Notes under the pieces: model-generated | What the model was told of the DNA's origin: nothing | The model's database searches: none | The model's input: only the letters and a program-made list of their open reading frames with translations | Translations under genes and position numbers: made by a program | Part shown: positions 59,821 through 64,000 of the stretch, one piece after another | Position numbering within the stretch: the stretch's first letter is position 1 | Layout of the letters: each line of letters starts with the position of its first letter | Assembly (NCBI GenBank): GCA_944472135.2 | Contig: OX235262.1 | Span: 170,375,509 to 170,439,508 of the forward strand | Source: Trichobilharzia regenti | Taxonomy: Eukaryota > Platyhelminthes > Trematoda > Strigeidida > Schistosomatidae | Length of the DNA: 64,000 nt | Direction of reading: 5' to 3'

Positions 59821-61962
59821 TGTGCACTAGTGCCCTATGTAACAGGGCAAATAAGTTCAGTAGTTTCTGAACTGTAACGTCAATGAATGGGTAATAACAA
59901 ATACATGGTACATTCCATTAAAGATTGTAACAATTATGATAAATATAAACACAAATGGAATTTACCTCATGAGGAAGATGCTTAAACCAACACGTGGGTA
60001 TCACAGGATTGACAGTATCTACTGCATATCTGACAGCAGTACGACGTCGATATTTCGACGGATAATTTGTGGAATGTTGATCAAATCGATTTGTATTCAA
60101 CCAAAAAGCAGAACCTTGAGCCTGTTTATTCACACGATTAATGGGAAGATATAGGAAAATATATTTTTGCTATTATGTACAATACAAGAGAATAATAGTA
60201 ACTAAAGAAAGACAAAATTAAATTTGACTATTTTGTGATAGGATCTTTAAGATCGAAATTCGTAACAATTTTTAACTTGAAATAAAAAGGTAGATTCAAT
60301 AGCAGTGGCGTTTTCTTTTACGGGTGGAGTTGTTAACCTCACACTCAACCTTCCTTCCCAACCGGGATTACAACCATCTAAAAGAGGTTTACCAATGCGT
60401 TGCTCAAAGACCGAAACACGGACCACGGGCGTGGTTGGCGAGCATTCTACCACCGAACCACTGATATTATGCAAAGTACTTTATGGTACCTTTCATTCAC
60501 CTTTGACCATAGATTGTTATCAGTTACACAATCATTCAGAACCGCCACGGAGTACTGGACAAATGTCTCATCCTAGTGCTTGGGACGCAACCAATGCCAG
60601 GGTTCGAGCTCAGGGCCTTCCGGTTAAACAACAAGCTCATAGACCATTCAGCCACTGGGACCCAAAATCCAACGGTGCATAAATTCTGAAATCACAGATT
60701 GGCAGAAGTTAGAATTCATGGGCCATTGAATCGACTCTCAGTGGTTGAATTGTCTACAGGGTTGCCTTGTAGCCGATGAGTCCCAAGGACTGGGAAGAGA
60801 AAGCTGTCCAGTACTCTCTGATGGTTTTTAGTGGTTCTCTAATCAATATCAATCCCTGTTCAAACTTGAAATTCCACTAATCCTATACAACTGGGACTAG
60901 TCAAATTAAAAAAAAACTTTTAACTGAAAATATTCTTTCTTCATAAAAGAAGTGGTAAATAAAAGGTTGGTTGCTATTGGTAACCTAGTGTGAAAAGAGC
61001 ATTTATAGACGGGTAATCTGGTTCCACTAAATTTTATTTTTAATGCAGTTCGAGGTAATTCGAATAAACTAACCTAGAGTTTGCCTTTAGAATAAGTTTA
61101 AACAGCGTTTAGTCCAGTCTTACGTTACAAAGACCGATTCAGATGTATTTATTTGTTTTATAAAGAAAACACTCGGTAATTTCTTTTTAACCTGTTTTAT
61201 AATGCATTATGCTAAAAGTTGCGAAGATCGAATCTTGCTGTTTTCCTCAGCATCTCATCAACCTCAGCAACCACAAACATCAAGTGACATCACTAGACAA
61301 GCCATTGCTCGAGTGGAACCCGAAAGGGAAGCGGCGAGTTGGTCGTCAGTGCAAGGGTGACTTGGAGGAGGTCATCCGAGAAGGAGATGAAAGCATGTGG
61401 GCAGACTTGGAGCTGGGTGAAAAAGTTGGCAGAAAACAGAAGGCAATGGAGACACGCAGCTGAAGCCCTATGTTCCTCTAAGAACTAAAGGATAACATAA
61501 TAATAATAATAATCTTCAGTGTTACCACTCTTTCTTCAATAATTTTGTCAACAAATCGACCAAAATTCGAATAAGTATCATGATTATTTTGATTACTACT
61601 GAGATGCCAAGCAGATTGATAAGAAGTGCCCAAAAAACTGAAATCAATAGCTGCTAGGTTAGAATTGTTTATTGCTCAAATCTGAATTTAGTTTACGTTA
61701 TGGACATGAAATAATCTCATTGGACAGCTTATTTCACCTTGTGCCAGTTGACAACTAATCAGAACGATTGATTCTCCTCTGAACTAGCCAAACTTTAAAA
61801 TGGCTAAGAATGTTTAAAAAAAAATCAAATCTGCTCTTTTTTAATCATTATTATATACATTTTCACGTAGAAAAATATATGGTATAAAAAATTCATTAAG
61901 GAAAAATAGTGAGAAATAACCTGTAATTCACCAAGTTTTTCATACACCGGTTCGTTGTGATT
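36894..61962 (-). CDS. POLG: mitochondrial DNA polymerase gamma, catalytic subunit, C-terminal half
   Basis: This family-A polymerase replicates mitochondrial DNA. Exons in minus-strand order: 61962-61921, 61637-61526, 60121-59966, 57191-56974, 54357-54304, 50778-50528, 48747-48563, 45650-45423, 43896-43708, 40136-40074 and 37070-36894 (stop TAA at 36896-36894). All phases agree and give 557 residues. Blocks parallel animal POLG in order: [50 protein letters not shown], motif [15 protein letters not shown], motif [33 protein letters not shown], motif [29 protein letters not shown] and YGIP. The exonuclease domain and mitochondrial signal lie beyond the right edge. Introns of 1.4-3.6 kb hold many retroelements; only the first visible one is short (283 bp). 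The two most 5' exons rest mainly on phase and weak similarity. Confidence 0.95.
37337..37682 (-). mobile_element. 346-bp TG..CA unit, candidate solo LTR
   Basis: Inverted copy of the 28653 unit: TGTGCTGAGAGCTGTCTGCC on the left, TTGTCTTCTGTCGTTGCA on the right. The flanks CATT and CAAT differ by one base, so the target duplication is uncertain. It lies inside the last POLG intron. Confidence 0.5.
37683..37800 (+). repeat. dispersed repeat E
   Basis: GAATGAAAGCTTCTCAACCA and CGGAGAACACAACTACACCA recur at 47866-47960 and, diverged and inverted, at 14850-14745. The reading [16 protein letters not shown] is shared with the 47866 copy, hinting at a former coding end of an unidentified element. 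Confidence 0.5.
38215..38300 (+). mobile_element. RTE-B extreme 3' end
   Basis: GAGAGAACATAGTGAAGTG, GGTGCTGAAGCCCTGTGCTC and AATAATAATATTAAT correspond to the last 80 bp of RTE-B. Confidence 0.6.
38395..38830 (+). mobile_element. Penelope-like element, GIY-YIG endonuclease remnant
   Basis: One frame reads [40 protein letters not shown] and [20 protein letters not shown], then after a stop, [16 protein letters not shown]. That is the PLE linker followed by the GIY-YIG nuclease (SYIGR, REH). The preserved YIG and R..EH are clearer than in the 35400 copy. A TAG interrupts it at about 38613. Confidence 0.8.
39094..39770 (-). mobile_element. RTE-C 3' half
   Basis: Minus strand: GAGTGTGGCGACTTGAACTG and TCTATGTTAAAAACAGACAT at the 3' end, T-rich UTR, then codons for QWLETI, GPRDGKHQW-like, and further left-to-right reversed ETWPLR, DHRCLRS. 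Small deletions break all frames. Confidence 0.78.
39771..41305. other. POLG: POLG introns, mostly unassigned
   Basis: Apart from the 63-bp POLG exon (40074-40136) this holds AT-rich intron. A minus-strand tRNA-like piece at 40785-40885 has TTGGCTTAGTAACTGG and GGTTCTATTCCCC, suggesting a further SINE. A 42-codon plus-strand frame starts at 40351; see findings. Confidence 0.4.
41312..41562 (+). mobile_element. SINE2b: tRNA-like head with RTE-B tail, well kept
   Basis: Head GGTGCGTCGGTGGCATGGCG, B box GGGTTCGAGTCCC (41380-41392), body TAAATAGGGAAGGCTGGGCA and GCTATCGAAACTTCAAGCC, tail CCTATATTCCACCACTAGGG. An RTE-B fragment begins directly behind it at 41565. Confidence 0.85.
41565..43635 (+). 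mobile_element. RTE-B LINE, RT and C-terminal part
   Basis: The endonuclease is cut off except its last residues. A linker (41624-42049) is followed by the RT at 41938-42504 ([42 protein letters not shown]), motif [15 protein letters not shown] near 42520, [13 protein letters not shown] and [10 protein letters not shown] (42680-43060) and polyglutamine HQQQQQQQ. The C-terminal domain follows, with [13 protein letters not shown] codons at 43450, and the AAT tail at 43620-43632. FADD matches the other RTE-B copies. Four or more frame breaks. Confidence 0.9.
43708..43896 (-). CDS. POLG: POLG exon with polymerase motif C
   Basis: Begins [20 protein letters not shown] and includes [14 protein letters not shown], whose HDE aspartate is the second catalytic carboxylate. 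The acceptor used is ATATTACAAG at 43897; a later AG (before CCGGG) would break the phase. Confidence 0.95.
43980..44138 (-). mobile_element. hammerhead SINE (H3), 5'-truncated
   Basis: The left end CAAGTGGTGGTTTGCAAGG is the inverted family terminus. The ribozyme-like part at 44050-44095 has an intact stem II (GTCC..GGAC) and GAAA but mismatched stem I; a B-box remnant is at 44107-44120. The A box is lost. Confidence 0.7.
44375..44745 (-). mobile_element. hammerhead SINE (H4)
   Basis: Contains the full order on the minus strand: TATTCAGGTAGGTAGTTACC, GTGGGAAGTCGTGACC, A box GGCTTAATGGTCTACC, B box GGGTTCGAGCCC (44490-44502), stem II and GAAA (44440-44470), then TCAGCTCATGATGAAATG at its 3' end. 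The hammerhead core has been replaced by CATGCATGCTGTG, so it cannot be active. Its start joins directly to the end of H5. Confidence 0.85.
44746..44860 (-). mobile_element. hammerhead SINE 3' fragment (H5)
   Basis: The minus strand has GCTATCCGGTACTCCCTGC, CAATGGTTCTCTAACCGATG, TCAGCTCATGATGAAATCC and CCCTACAAATTC, the complete 3' end of family H, which runs straight into the 5' part of H4. Confidence 0.75.
44753..44912. repeat. long inverted repeat, 52-bp arms
   Basis: Arms 44753-44804 and 44861-44912 are reverse complements with three mismatches and a 56-bp spacer. They are the two 3' ends of hammerhead SINE copies H5 and H6. Confidence 0.9.
44861..44915 (+). mobile_element. hammerhead SINE 3' fragment (H6), inverted to H5
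   Basis: GATGTCAGCTCATGATGAAA, TCCTGTAACC and ATCCCTACAAATC duplicate the last 52 bp of H5 in opposite orientation. Confidence 0.8.
45423..45650 (-). CDS. POLG: POLG exon, shortened inter-motif segment
   Basis: Runs from [19 protein letters not shown] to [17 protein letters not shown], then [12 protein letters not shown]. Between TKG and WRGG there are only about 15 residues here, about 40 fewer than in human POLG; since both blocks are in one exon, no missing exon can explain the difference. Confidence 0.95.
45812..46285 (-). mobile_element. RTE-B 3' fragment
   Basis: Minus strand: GAGGAAACCATCGGGTGATG (RRPSGDI), CGAGTGTGATATGGGGGAGA and AAGACCTTATTTCCACTCGG, with the AAT tail missing. The 46060-46285 part covers NKLQTF.. 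and SVLLYG codons. Confidence 0.7.
46420..46765 (+). mobile_element. RTE-D LINE C-terminus
   Basis: A different RTE protein end: [20 protein letters not shown], then [54 protein letters not shown] and a stop at 46754, followed by GTAAAGTAAAGTA. The WFGHVLR and R.W motifs mark the RTE C-terminal region. No other copy of this family is in the window, and the frame is open for over 100 codons. Confidence 0.75.
47356..47540 (+). mobile_element. SINE2b body and tail, headless
   Basis: GCACTCCTTTACCTCGGTAA, TAAAGAGGGAAGGTTAGGC, GCTACCGAAACTTCAAGCC and CTATGCTCCACTGGGAACG match SINE2b from the end of its head on. The A-rich end is at 47520-47540. Confidence 0.75.
47866..47960 (+). repeat. dispersed repeat E
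   Basis: Best-kept copy: AATGAAAGCTTCACAAATAA, CAGCTCAGAGAACACAACTA and CTACCTGAGCTACGAATCTT. The protein-like reading is [19 protein letters not shown]. It directly precedes an RTE-B fragment. Confidence 0.5.
47961..48385 (+). mobile_element. RTE-B 3' fragment
   Basis: Includes TTTTATCAACAACTGCCTTT (TFINNCL), CTCTGGGAGGCAACGAAACA, GAGTGACATGGCACGCC (SDMAR) and GAAGTTCTACGTTCCACTAA, ending GAATAATGATAACAATGAG. Confidence 0.78.
48563..48747 (-). CDS. POLG: POLG exon with polymerase motif B (O helix)
   Basis: Contains [26 protein letters not shown] and [20 protein letters not shown]. The R, K and two Y residues of the nucleotide-binding O helix are kept; the residue after the first Y is Ser, where vertebrates have Gly and yeast Mip1 has Ala, so small residues are tolerated there. 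Confidence 0.96.
49030..49400 (-). mobile_element. hammerhead SINE (H7), best-preserved ribozyme start
   Basis: Near-full minus-strand unit: GTTGTCTGGAGTCCTGGTGA, GCAGTCATGACCAGTGG, GGTCGGTCGCTCTAAAATC, a tRNA-like part with A box TTGCTAAATGGTCTACG and B box GTTCGAAACG, then the hammerhead motif. It lies in the POLG intron 48748-50527. Confidence 0.82.
49079..49124 (-). ncRNA. type I hammerhead-like motif (H7)
   Basis: Stem I is perfect: GTACTG (49124-49119) with CAGTAC (49084-49079). The core CTGATGG differs from CTGATGA only at its last position. Stem II has decayed on its 5' side (GATATCAG..GGAC), GAAA reads GAAT, and CGTCTGTC precedes the cleavage site. Only the left half looks functional. 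Confidence 0.6.
49436..49966 (-). mobile_element. RTE-C 3' half, part 1
   Basis: The 3' end GTTCTATGTCGAAAACAGAC, T-rich UTR and codons for QWLETI.., GSSGW.., [13 protein letters not shown] and [12 protein letters not shown] (49829-49970). A SINE2a copy follows, after which the element continues at 50149. Confidence 0.82.
49967..50148 (+). mobile_element. SINE2a inserted in RTE-C
   Basis: Head AGCGTCGGTGGCACAGTGG, B box GGTTCGATCCCC (50020-50031), body ATATCTATGGTCGGCCTGC, then GCTAAAAATTCCATACATGT and GTGGAATCAAGCTGTAATC, ending in A-rich sequence at 50130-50148. It interrupts the RTE-C sequence between codons for VRHRV and KVSN, which are adjacent in other copies. Confidence 0.88.
50149..50470 (-). 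mobile_element. RTE-C 3' half, part 2
   Basis: Continues the frame [58 protein letters not shown] and [19 protein letters not shown]. It is the best-kept RTE-C coding segment in the window. Confidence 0.85.
50528..50778 (-). CDS. POLG: POLG exon with polymerase motif A
   Basis: Contains [40 protein letters not shown] and [20 protein letters not shown]. The first aspartate of GADVDSQE is a catalytic metal ligand in family-A polymerases; the block is conserved without a break. Clean acceptor (TTTGTAG) and donor (GTAAGC). Confidence 0.96.
50779..51257. other. POLG intron, no feature recognised
   Basis: No repeat or coding segment identified between the motif A exon and the RTE-B copy. Confidence 0.4.
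51258..52625 (-). mobile_element. RTE-B LINE, RT and C-terminal part
   Basis: Minus-strand blocks in order: [37 protein letters not shown], motif [57 protein letters not shown] where FADD is broken, [10 protein letters not shown], then [20 protein letters not shown] and a GAACCCGGATCGAGAG block. The 3' end reads TATGCTTCTCTAGGAAATA, with only AATAAT left of the tail. It carries several frame breaks. Confidence 0.88.
52995..53125 (+). mobile_element. hammerhead SINE 3' fragment (H8)
   Basis: CCCCAACTAGGTTGATGAAA and CAGTACTTCCTGTTGG retain the right half of the ribozyme region, followed by CAGTGGTTCCCTAAATC and CAATCCGTGATCAACTCGTA, a 3' end shared with H1. Confidence 0.65.
53440..54001 (+). 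mobile_element. RTE-C 3' end with (TCAG)n tail
   Basis: Codons for [38 protein letters not shown] and [17 protein letters not shown] are split over frames. The T-rich UTR ends AAGTTCTGTGTTGAAGGCA and four to five TCAG units at 53984-54001. Confidence 0.82.
54535..54800 (+). mobile_element. hammerhead SINE (H9), 5'-truncated
   Basis: It starts at TTGCACTATATCGTGAATCG, keeps A box GGCTTAATGTCTACG, B box GGGTTTGAACC (54660-54670) and a ribozyme-like motif at 54687-54732 (core CCAAAGA, stem II intact, GAAA present), and ends GATGTCAGCTCATGATGAAA. Confidence 0.82.
55083..55375 (+). mobile_element. hammerhead SINE (H10), well kept
   Basis: CGGGTGTGAGGACAAATACT, CTAGCGGTCGCGCTATGTCG, A box GGCTTAATGGTATACG (55189-55204), B box GGGTTCGAGCCC (55230-55241), ribozyme-like motif at 55255-55300, then ATGTCAGCTCATGATGAAAT and CCCTACAAACCAACACTTG. 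Its last 10 bases recur immediately behind it (AACCAACACTTG). Confidence 0.87.
55255..55300 (+). ncRNA. minimal type I hammerhead-like motif (H10)
   Basis: Stem I GTACTG (55255-55260) pairs perfectly with CAGTAC (55295-55300). Core TTGAAGA (55261-55267) differs from CTGATGA at two positions. Stem II GTCC/GGAC with loop CAAACTA (55268-55282), GAAA (55283-55286), and CAGCTGTC (55287-55294) with cleavage expected after 55294. The palindromic CAGCTG leaves almost no intramolecular stem III. The C3 change should abolish cleavage. Confidence 0.65.
55583..56745 (-). mobile_element. RTE-A LINE, 5'-truncated and decayed
   Basis: Minus-strand blocks: [40 protein letters not shown] (YADD kept), [33 protein letters not shown], then [27 protein letters not shown] and [14 protein letters not shown]. 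Compared with the copy at 23622, roughly 35 codons between KGRV and CLRRIA are deleted. The 3' end TGATGCCATATTGTACCAAG is shared. Confidence 0.9.
56974..57191 (-). CDS. POLG: POLG exon, start of polymerase domain
   Basis: Starts [13 protein letters not shown], completing the LPH..GSP block begun at the end of 59966, and ends [10 protein letters not shown], followed across the intron by K-SQMAIW. A serine/asparagine-rich insert (residues such as [12 protein letters not shown]) lies in the middle, where animal POLGs also vary. Confidence 0.88.
57388..57545 (-). mobile_element. hammerhead SINE (H11), 5'-truncated
   Basis: Minus strand: CTTGTCTTGTAACCGGAAGG, B box GGTTCCAACCCC (57503-57514), ribozyme-like motif 57490-57445 (core CCGATGA, one change from CTGATGA; GAAA present; stem I GTACCG/CAATAC weakened), then CCATTGAAAAC-type 3' end and TGATCAACTCGTC. 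The unit breaks off at 57545. Confidence 0.75.
57546..59399. other. POLG intron, no feature recognised
   Basis: A 64-codon hydrophobic plus-strand frame at 57548-57742 has no motif or context and is probably chance. The remainder is unassigned. Confidence 0.4.
59590..59690 (-). repeat. tRNA-like SINE head
   Basis: The minus strand reads GAATAGCTCAATGGTAACG (A box), then CGCGGGTTCAAATC (B box). AATAGCTCAATGGTAA is very close to a canonical tRNA A-box arm, but the acceptor stem does not pair, so this is not a tRNA gene. The following sequence to about 59400 may be its body. Confidence 0.5.
59751..59832. repeat. (AT)n tract inside an inverted repeat
   Basis: ACTAGTGTACAATATAT on the left and ATATATTGTGCACTAGT on the right flank about 50 bp of pure AT alternation, broken once by GTAT. 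The whole 82 bp can fold on itself. Confidence 0.85.
60300..60475 (-). mobile_element. SINE2b, decayed
   Basis: The minus strand shows GTTCGGTGGTAGAATGCTCG, CCAACCACGCCCGTGGTCCG (head) and a degraded body with GGGAAGGAAGGTTGAGTGTG and GTTAACAACTCCACCC. Confidence 0.7.
60535..60690 (-). mobile_element. hammerhead SINE (H12), 5'-truncated, inverted to H13
   Basis: The minus strand carries GGTCCCAGTGGCTGAATGGT (A-box region), GGAAGGCCCTGAGCTCG with B box GGTTCGAGC-like sequence reversed at 60601-60612, then GCGTCCCAAGCACTAGGATG and CAGTACTCCGTGG. Confidence 0.7.
60691..60870 (+). mobile_element. hammerhead SINE (H13), B box lost
   Basis: TTGGCAGAAGTTAGAATTC, GGTTGAATTGTCTACAGG (A-box region), then directly CCGATGAGTCCCAAGGACTG and GAAAGCTGTCCAGTAC. 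The interval between the A box and ribozyme is about 55 bp shorter than in other copies, so the B box is deleted. Confidence 0.7.
61262..61510 (+). mobile_element. RTE-B 3' end, AAT-tailed
   Basis: Codons for [21 protein letters not shown] and [19 protein letters not shown], then GCAGCTGAAGCCCTATGTTC and (AAT)n at 61497-61512. Good preservation of [16 protein letters not shown] relative to 13980-14030. It ends only 16 bp from a POLG exon. Confidence 0.85.
61526..61637 (-). CDS. POLG: POLG exon, spacer region
   Basis: Reads [15 protein letters not shown].. to [13 protein letters not shown], with acceptor TGATTTCAG and donor [17 protein letters not shown] aligns by eye with the EFLLTDNSAIW part of the animal POLG spacer. 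It abuts RTE-B DNA at 61510. Confidence 0.6.
61921..61962 (-). CDS. POLG: POLG exon, 5'-most seen (tentative)
   Basis: A 42-bp segment between TTTCATTTCAG and a GTTATT donor. Frame 2 (CMKNLVNY) joins with the right phase (AG|T) to the exon at 61637. The weak GTTATT donor and short length keep it tentative. An alternative frame, YEKLGELQ, is open but out of phase with the next exon. Confidence 0.45.
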
Positions 61963-62084
61963 CTGAAATGAAAAGGTAGATGTAATACAAATTAGTTTTC
62001 ACTAGGTATCCAGTGGATAAATATTAAAAATAAAACCATATACTACTGATTGATTGAGATGAGTAGCTGCATACTACTGATATC

Positions 62085-62572
62085 AACCAATAGTAGTCCG
62101 CTCCGTCCTCATTTATGGCTGTGAGCGAGACCTGGCCATTGAGAGTGGAAGGCATGAAAAGATTAGCTGTCTTCGATCATAGGTGCCTGCGCTCTATCTC
62201 CCGTGTGAAGTGGCAGAGTAGGGTAGGCAACATTCAAGTTAGGCGTCGAGAGCTAGGTGGGTTTGAGGGGAAATCAAAAGACGAGGTTATGAAGCTACAT
62301 TGACAAAGATGGTTAAGACATGTGTTACATATGCATTGCTAGCCATCGCCTTCCTCGATGAGCGATACTAGCTGGGTGATTTAGGATCAGGTTGGAAAAG
62401 AGGTAGTTATTCTTCGACATTACCATTCTTTTTGACTCACATCTCTGTTTACTGTCTCTATTTTGCATTTTTTCTTTTTATTTTCTTCTCTTGCTTCGTG
62501 TGCTACATGCAGTGTGGCGACTTGAACTGGTGCACATATGTGCAAAGTTCTATGTCGAATACAGACAGAAAG
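62085..62572 (+). mobile_element. RTE-C 3' end
   Basis: Frame 62115-62303 reads [40 protein letters not shown] and EGKSKDEVMKLH. The part with LETI and MAQNR is deleted (after 62400), and the element resumes in its UTR, ending TTCTATGTCGAATACAGAC. Confidence 0.82.
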
Positions 62573-62854
62573 AGACCACCTCTGCCCGCTAGTATTATTT
62601 TCCAACGTAGTTCTAAAGAATTTTGACGATGATCATTGGTATTGAAAACAAGAAGCATAGAAACAGACTATCTCACTGCTATTAACCATTGAACAAGTGA
62701 ATAAGCAACAGAAGCTATCGATTTATTGTACTGAACATGAAGGGCTAATTCATTAAACTTCAATTTTCTTCATAATTACTGTAGAACGAATGGAAAAATG
62801 GGATACCATGTAAGTGATTTCGAGCCAATGAAATTCACTTGTCCACCGACTGGT
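62573..62854. other. unique gap between two RTE-C copies in a POLG intron
   Basis: A 27-codon open segment at 62757-62677 on the minus strand ends at a GTGAGA donor but lacks a good acceptor and does not match the phase of the next POLG exon, so I do not annotate it as coding. Confidence 0.35.
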
Positions 62855-63187
62855 TTTAACATAGAACTTAGCACAGAAGGGCAGCAGTTCCACTTGGCAC
62901 GCCATGTACCACACAAAGGAAGGCAGGAGAGAGAGCAAAAAAGGATTCAGAAGAACAACACGAAGAATAAATGCGAGGGAGAAAGAATACTAACATGGAA
63001 AGACAATAGGTATTAATGGAAACAGAGGGTCACAAAGAATGAATGCATTTTCGCCAATGAGAACAAATTATCTTCAGCCACTGGTTCTTAGCATTTTGAA
63101 GACCCCAAACAGCCAAGCAGTTTACACTTTCCAACATTGCTGGATCAAACTAACTGGAGTGATTTCAAGTTTTCGTTTGACTATCAT
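62855..63187 (-). mobile_element. RTE-C 3' end, part 1
   Basis: The 3' end AGTTCTATGTTAAAACCAG, UTR with TTCTTCTGAATCCTTTTTT, then reversed codons for MKTKSG-like, QNAKNQWLKI and GLLGSSKC. It is interrupted at 63188 by a TG..CA unit. Confidence 0.72.
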
Positions 63188-63541
63188 TGTAACGACAGAA
63201 GACAAGGGCCAGAAAACACATTGTTGATTGAGAAAATCAAGAGGTATTTATAAATTTTTATGTGCATTATTATTAGCGTTTTTGTTAGCAGAGAAGCAAC
63301 CTCCTCTGATTGATTCTTTTCTTGCTGAAGGTTATTCTGTTATCAGTTTTGTGGTCGTTTCTCAGAAAATCAAGCCATGTATCTGTGAATCATGTTTCTA
63401 CACTTTAGCTCCACTGTGATTGGCTGGTGATTTTCTCAAGGTTAAGCTTTGTTGTTTTTGATCATGACCCTGATTCGGGGCATGAACACTGACGTAAATT
63501 GTGTTGTCTTCAATTTCGGCTTGCAAACAGCTCTCACGACA
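63188..63541 (+). mobile_element. 354-bp TG..CA unit, candidate solo LTR, nested in RTE-C
   Basis: Starts TGTAACGACAGAAGACAAGG, has TATTTATAAATTTTTATG at about 63244, and ends CAGCTCTCACGACA. It splits an RTE-C copy, so it inserted after that copy. Flanks TCAT and CCAC show no clear duplication. Confidence 0.55.
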
Positions 63542-63820
63542 CCACTAGCTCTTTTCCAACCTAATCTTGTGCTAGTTAACATCGCTCGTCACTGGGGTAG
63601 ATAGAGGACAGGAGTGCGTAACACATATCCTCGCCATCTCAGTAGATGTAGCTTTGTAACAACATCAATAGACTTCCCCTCCTTACCTAACACCCGACGT
63701 CTGACCTCCTCAGGATTACTCATCTTATTCTACCACCTGACATAGGAGATAAAACACAGATAGCCTTTTCACAAGTTCCACTTTCAATGACCAATTTTAT
63801 AAAAGAGGACAGAGTGAACC
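63542..63820 (-). mobile_element. RTE-C 3' end, part 2
   Basis: Resumes with CTAGCTCTTTTCCAACC (reverse of GWKRAS), then [34 protein letters not shown] codons and DHRC-type region, as in 21475-21700. Confidence 0.75.
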
Positions 63821-63867
63821 AGTATGCATGAAGAAATCTTGAAAACTAAGAAATAATGAGACATAAT

Positions 63868-63884
63868 TTGTTGTTGTTGTTGTT
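63868..63884. repeat. (TTG)n microsatellite
   Basis: Five TTG units after a stretch with no other feature (63821-64000). Confidence 0.85.
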
Positions 63885-64000
63885 CCATTTTATGATGAAT
63901 TGCATAAATCTTGAGAATGCAGATAGCAGTTTATTATTAATTCGAGTGTCGTTTCGCTGACACTTAGTAAATTCATAGCATCACAGACTATGGTAGATGG

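Noticed and set aside
62677..62757. Possible additional POLG exon (minus strand, 27 codons, GTGAGA donor)
   Set aside because: The only acceptor is a poor TTGAAG, and its phase (0) does not fit the next exon at 61962, which needs a two-base overhang. I could not align it to POLG.

Overview
This AT-rich window comes from a flatworm, most likely a blood fluke (Schistosoma or a close relative). The evidence is three interrupted eukaryotic genes, tiny introns (34-44 bp) beside kilobase introns, RTE- and CR1-type LINEs with (AAT)n-like tails, Penelope-like GIY-YIG fragments, and tRNA-derived repeats carrying hammerhead-ribozyme-like motifs. No prokaryotic feature, rRNA or ordinary tRNA gene was recognised. 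The species cannot be fixed from the sequence.

Genes: (1) the N-terminal half of a Rab1-type GTPase on the minus strand at 2896-3321, four exons, remainder beyond the left edge; (2) a complete six-exon gene for a TRAPP complex subunit 6 (Bet3-like) protein on the plus strand at 20121-20816; (3) the C-terminal half of the mitochondrial DNA polymerase gamma catalytic subunit on the minus strand, eleven recognised exons from 61962 down to a stop codon at 36894, the 5' part lying beyond the right edge. Rab1 and TRAPP both act in ER-to-Golgi transport, but 17 kb of repeats separates them and I see no sign of shared control.

Most of the rest is retroelements. RTE-A has one nearly complete copy at 23622-27462, flanked by an 11-bp target-site duplication and carrying an 894-codon endonuclease/reverse-transcriptase ORF broken once near its end. 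RTE-B (AAT-tailed, SR2-like) has a near-full copy at 10890-14180 and many 5'-truncated copies. RTE-C is present only as 3' pieces. A CR1-like LINE lies at 8640-10890, with other CR1-like 3' ends at 31632-33436. There are two Penelope-like endonuclease remnants, three copies of a 346-354 bp TG..CA unit that may be solo LTRs, and one other possible LTR with a polypurine tract.

Small non-autonomous repeats are the most interesting part. The 'H' family joins a tRNA-like promoter to a minimal type I hammerhead-like motif with a palindromic stem III; it occurs as singles, inverted pairs and at least one head-to-tail junction. A second tRNA-like head occurs with two different tails, one like the 3' end of the CR1-like LINE and one like RTE-B. 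Family letters (RTE-A to D, H, SINE2a/b, E) are labels for this window only. Most of this repeat load lies in the polymerase gamma introns. Long stretches at 1-2035, 3322-5075, 7023-8640, 16690-18925 and 57550-59395 hold nothing I can identify.
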